Origin: Spirodela intermedia
Taxonomy: Eukaryota > Streptophyta > Magnoliopsida > Alismatales > Araceae
DNA: 64,000 nt
Assembly (NCBI GenBank): GCA_902729315.2
Contig: LR746272.1
Coordinates: forward strand, 1,929,035 to 1,993,034
Direction: 5' to 3'
The notes beneath the pieces were generated by a model. That model ran no database searches, was not told where the DNA came from, and saw nothing but the letters and a program-made list of their open reading frames with translations. The position numbers were made by a program, and so were the translations under genes. Every line of letters begins with the position of its first letter. Position 1 is the stretch's first letter. Of this stretch, positions 60,690 through 64,000 are shown piece after piece.

Positions 60690-62270
60690 CAGTTGACCGG
60701 CTGTCTGAGCCAGAATGAGATAAAAAAAATAGGTCAGTCATACATCAAGAAGAGCATAGCAAGCATCAGAAGACAACCGCCGCAAGAACCTTCTGATTGT
60801 TAGTTTTGCCCAAGGGTCTGCCGGAAGAATCCAGATAGACGATCGCCCTCTCCTGGTAGCCACTGGACTGGTGCATGCAGAAGATACTATTAACAGCAGC
60901 TCCAAGAGCGTAAACCATGTCGACCGGATTGGATGATTTGCGGGCGGCATGAGGGGGGGGGGATAAGACGTTACCGTTTTTTTTCGATCTTCTGCGTCCA
61001 CTTTCATAGACGTCTCCATTGGACTAGACATTGCCATGCCGGAGTCATCCCAACTGTCGAACTACCCATTCTGCATGCAGAGCCAGCTTGACTCCCTCGG
61101 AAGCGGTCTCCGTCGTCGATGTGGTCACATCGATAGACGCCAATCTCTGTCAAACACGTGAAGATGTTTGAGTCAATGGCACTGCACGGGATAACCGAGA
61201 GAAGGGGAAAACGAAAAGAAGGTACGGTACGTGGTGAGCTATGTTGAATATGAAGGATCTTGTGTTGATATAGATGGAGAATGACAAAACGTAATGAGAA
61301 TGAATTGAAACCATATCTAAATCTATGAAGGTGCAAGTACGAGGATGATCGTTTTGATCAACATATGGGAGTCGTCCAATGACTTGTTCTAGAGAGATGG
61401 AATGTTCTAAGAGTGAATCATGATGTGTGACTTAAGGATCATGACCCCGTATTTATAGACAAGAGGTGGTTAACCTCTTGATGTCTTTTTCTAATTTAGC
61501 CCATCATAAAATTGAAATAAGACCTGATCTCTATACATATATCTATTTATGACCATACTTACGAGAGAAGTCATAATCTCAAATACTTAAACTTCAATGA
61601 ATCACTTTAAGTGAGATTAATTTAATGATAGTCTCATAATATACAAGTTATATATATCATTATCCACATTGAGATTAATTCTAACAAGCTAAGTCACTGA
61701 ACCCGAGAGTAGAGGAGGTGACGATAGTGAGGCTCCTAGATGACTTTGGGCTTAAAATTGGACCTGAGCAGTTAGAAGGATGAATACGACGCATTGAAGA
61801 TTTCTCAACTATCGGCAGAAAGATGTGGTGAAGGGATTACTCCGGTTGAGATTGAGGACTGCGTCGATCGATGTGATAATCCACTATCGCTGCCTGCTGC
61901 TGCTGAGAGTGGTGGTGGTGGCTGCCCATGCTGCGAATTTTAGCATTGTTGCTGCTGTTGTCGTCCCCTCTTCCAGTTCATGAACAAACCAGAACTGATA
62001 AATAGGTAATGAGAACACAAGATATTAATAATATGTCAAGATTCAAGAACAAGAAAAGAGAGGGGGAGGGAGGGATAGAGTGGAGAGTGGAGAGTACCAC
62101 AGGAAGGGAGAGTACATATTGTCGGCCGGGGGAGTGGAAAATTAACGGATTCAAGTCCAAACGAAGTTGAAGGCTTGCAGATGGGGGGAACGGGGGCGTG
62201 TGCGACTTCGGTTTTTCATTGTTTCCCTTAAAGCCTCTCTTTCTGTTTCTCTCTCTACCACGCTGCATTT
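60690..62270 (-). pseudogene. TGA bZIP 5'-fragment pseudogene
   Basis: Minus-strand remains of the TGA gene's N-terminal exons. The exon with AMSSPMETSMKVDAEDRKKT is legible (about 61035-60975), as is the relic of the following exon (near 60905-60790). Upstream, the SIDVTTSTTETAS stretch (about 61142-61105) is in a different frame, with a stop where the intact gene reads KGQFDSW. The acceptor CAG of that exon is altered. The basic-region exon is almost gone: only its first dozen bases match, then the sequence jumps into the intron. No zipper or DOG1 exons occur to the left. It cannot make a TGA protein. Confidence 0.85.
61242..61686 (-). mobile_element. Solo LTR of a Ty1/copia element with 5-bp target duplication
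   Basis: A 445-bp insert beginning TGTTGAATATG and ending ATTCTAACA (TG...CA; TGTT/AACA inverted ends), flanked by AGCTA at 61237-61241 and 61687-61691. The paralogous site in copy A reads GTGAGCTAAGCC at 49328-49339, with a single AGCTA and no insert, so the empty site is preserved. On the minus strand it carries a TATAAATA box (61450-61457), as expected for the LTR promoter. No internal sequence or second LTR is present, so it is the product of LTR-LTR recombination. Confidence 0.92.
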
Positions 62271-64000
62271 CTCTTCTGGACGAAGCAGGTAATATAAGAG
62301 AGAAAGAGAAGGTGACGATCTCCAGGATCTCTATAATAATGTGGAGCCAGCGAAAGCCCTACTAGCCACCTATGCTGAGTTGCGTAGAGGCACGGATCCT
62401 GTCACCATCGCGTCTCCTCTATCTCTCTCTCTCTCTCCCTCTTCGCGGTCCTACAAAAGATTATTTATCTATTTCTCCATTAAATCCTCTCGCACTCTCG
62501 CTGTTCATCTACTCACATCTCCAGGAAAAACCCTATGATCTAGAAGCTGATGCCGGTCCTGGTCTCTCCCTGTCGTCTCGCGACTGTTCTCCCTTCAGAC
62601 ACCTCCCTTTCCTCGCCTGGAAGCAAGGCTCGAGAAAGCGGGGCGATAGGATATCCCACCAAGTGACGTGGTCCTCACTCAGCTCAGCTATTCAGTTGGA
62701 CCGGAACCCTAACCAAGGGTTCCTGCTATGGCGACCTCTTCAAATAGATTCACGCATCCCTATAACAAGGGAAGTTCCCCCTGGGCTAAGCCTCTGACAG
62801 GAGCGTTTACGTCATCTGGGATAGCTTCTAAGGACTCGCAGATTTATAGGGTACCTAGCGATTCTGTGTTTACCCAAGCTAACCACGGGGAATGACGGCA
62901 GCAGACCGTTCTCCTCTTCTGCCCCGCTGCTGGCGGCGAGGAGTCACGGTACTGATGGGGGCAGGTTTCCCCCTCACTTCTCCCATTTTTCTCGTGGATT
63001 TCACACTGTTGGCATTTTATATAGTTTCCCTTAGCCAATACGTGTTGCTTCCCCTTCGAAGTTCCGTACATACCTATGCTTTCTATTTAGTTCTGGTTGT
63101 TGATTAAAAAAATTTATTTTTCAAACTGACTGATGTTCCTACCAATCTAAGCAAAGGGAATTAGACCCGAAAAGGAGATAAAACGGGCACCGTCCAGGGG
63201 AAACTACCTTTTTATGCTCGGAATATCAGGATGGAAGAAAATGAGTGAAAAATTTCAAAAACATTTATTTATGAAATAATCAATTTAAACTAATATAAAA
63301 ACAATACCATGGTACGAAACATGTGATGATAAACTCAAGATAACCCTTAGCTAGCTATCTCTAGCTCATTTAAACGGACACCACTATTTCACACATTTTG
63401 TTCAAATATCATTTTATTCCACATTTTATAAATCATATTCTGCGTACGAATTGAAATGGAAATAGATATCTTATTAAAACCATTTCATAATTTAATGTTA
63501 GTACAAATGAATTTCTAATGAATGTAAACGTTTCATAGTCCTGATAATGACAATTAATGGATTCGGTTCATATCTCAAACTCTTGGTGCAAATCATGTCT
63601 TTCTCATATTGATGTCTTTAAGCTTTGATTCACAATAATATTCACATATAATATCAAAAGTCATTAGACCACTCAACTGCAGCCTTAACATCATGCTCCA
63701 AACTAAATAGATAAATGCATCAATATATCAATATATATGGTTTTTTTAACCTTTTTAAAAAACCTTATTTTCTTCTCTACTACACAACTCTAGAGCTGAT
63801 TTCATAACCGGGTTGATATTTTAATTTATCCTGCTTTTAGTTTGATGACATGCTCTCTCTTTGGCGTACGTTAACTTGGGCTAATTTAGGTTCAGTTTGA
63901 TCAAAGCAACAATAAGTAACCTAGATTACGTTATCCGACTTATAGATCATTACGGTTACTTTGGATAAACCAGGAAAACTATTTACATGGAGGTCACAAA

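Larger units (their letters stand above)
60287..64000 (+). repeat. Segmental duplication, copy A' (decayed TGA 5' half)
   Basis: Direct-orientation copy of 48221-51660, running to the window edge. Differences from copy A: shorter GA array, about 120 bp deleted over the bZIP basic-region exon, a 445-bp solo LTR inserted at 61242, about 430 bp deleted near 62598, and about 530 bp of AT-rich sequence gained at roughly 63209-63737. Confidence 0.85.

Overview
This is nuclear DNA from a flowering plant. Every recognisable gene is split by GT-AG introns and matches a land-plant family, several of them plant-specific (NPF transporter, TGA bZIP factor, plastid PDH-E2, LTPG, HIPP, 14-3-3). Coding exons are GC-rich and sit in AT-rich surroundings with many GA/CT microsatellites. 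That fits a monocot, but the species cannot be fixed from the sequence. I saw no bacterial, viral, CRISPR or operon-like content.

Layout. 0-35 kb is gene-dense: 3' part of RAD23 (+), NPF3-like transporter (+), SPRTN/SprT-like DNA-protein crosslink protease (+), 14-3-3 (-), an unrecognised basic nuclear-type protein (+), a BAH plus double-Agenet chromatin protein (+), an LTPG-type lipid-transfer protein (-), a HIPP-type HMA protein (+), the meiotic factor HOP2 (+), and plastid dihydrolipoamide acetyltransferase (-). 35.4-43 kb is AT-rich and mostly geneless, with a hairpin and a possible LTR-derived island. 43-50 kb carries an intronless CXE-type carboxylesterase (+) and a TGA-type bZIP factor (-). 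50-64 kb is duplicated and repeat-derived.

The 48-64 kb part is the most unusual. A block with the 5' half of the TGA gene, one flanking GA tract and its upstream region (about 48.2-51.7 kb) recurs at about 60.3-64 kb as a decayed copy: the basic-region exon is almost entirely deleted, and there is a stop plus a frameshift. This second copy is interrupted by a 445-bp solo LTR with an exact 5-bp target duplication, and the first copy preserves the empty site. Between the two TGA blocks lie two copies of another unit (about 52.3-54.6 and 56.2-58.5 kb). Each carries the RNase H end and 3' LTR of a minus-strand Ty1/copia element of the same LTR family. The second unit shows strong C-to-T and G-to-A decay.

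The genes are independent transcription units. Neighbouring pairs are often tail-to-tail (SPRTN/14-3-3, BAH-Agenet/LTPG, HOP2/E2, CXE/TGA) or head-to-head (14-3-3/unknown, LTPG/HIPP). Three genes (RAD23, SPRTN, HOP2) belong to DNA repair or recombination, but nothing shows that their proximity is functional. Exon boundaries were read by eye from splice consensus, frame continuity and family conservation. No transcript data were available.
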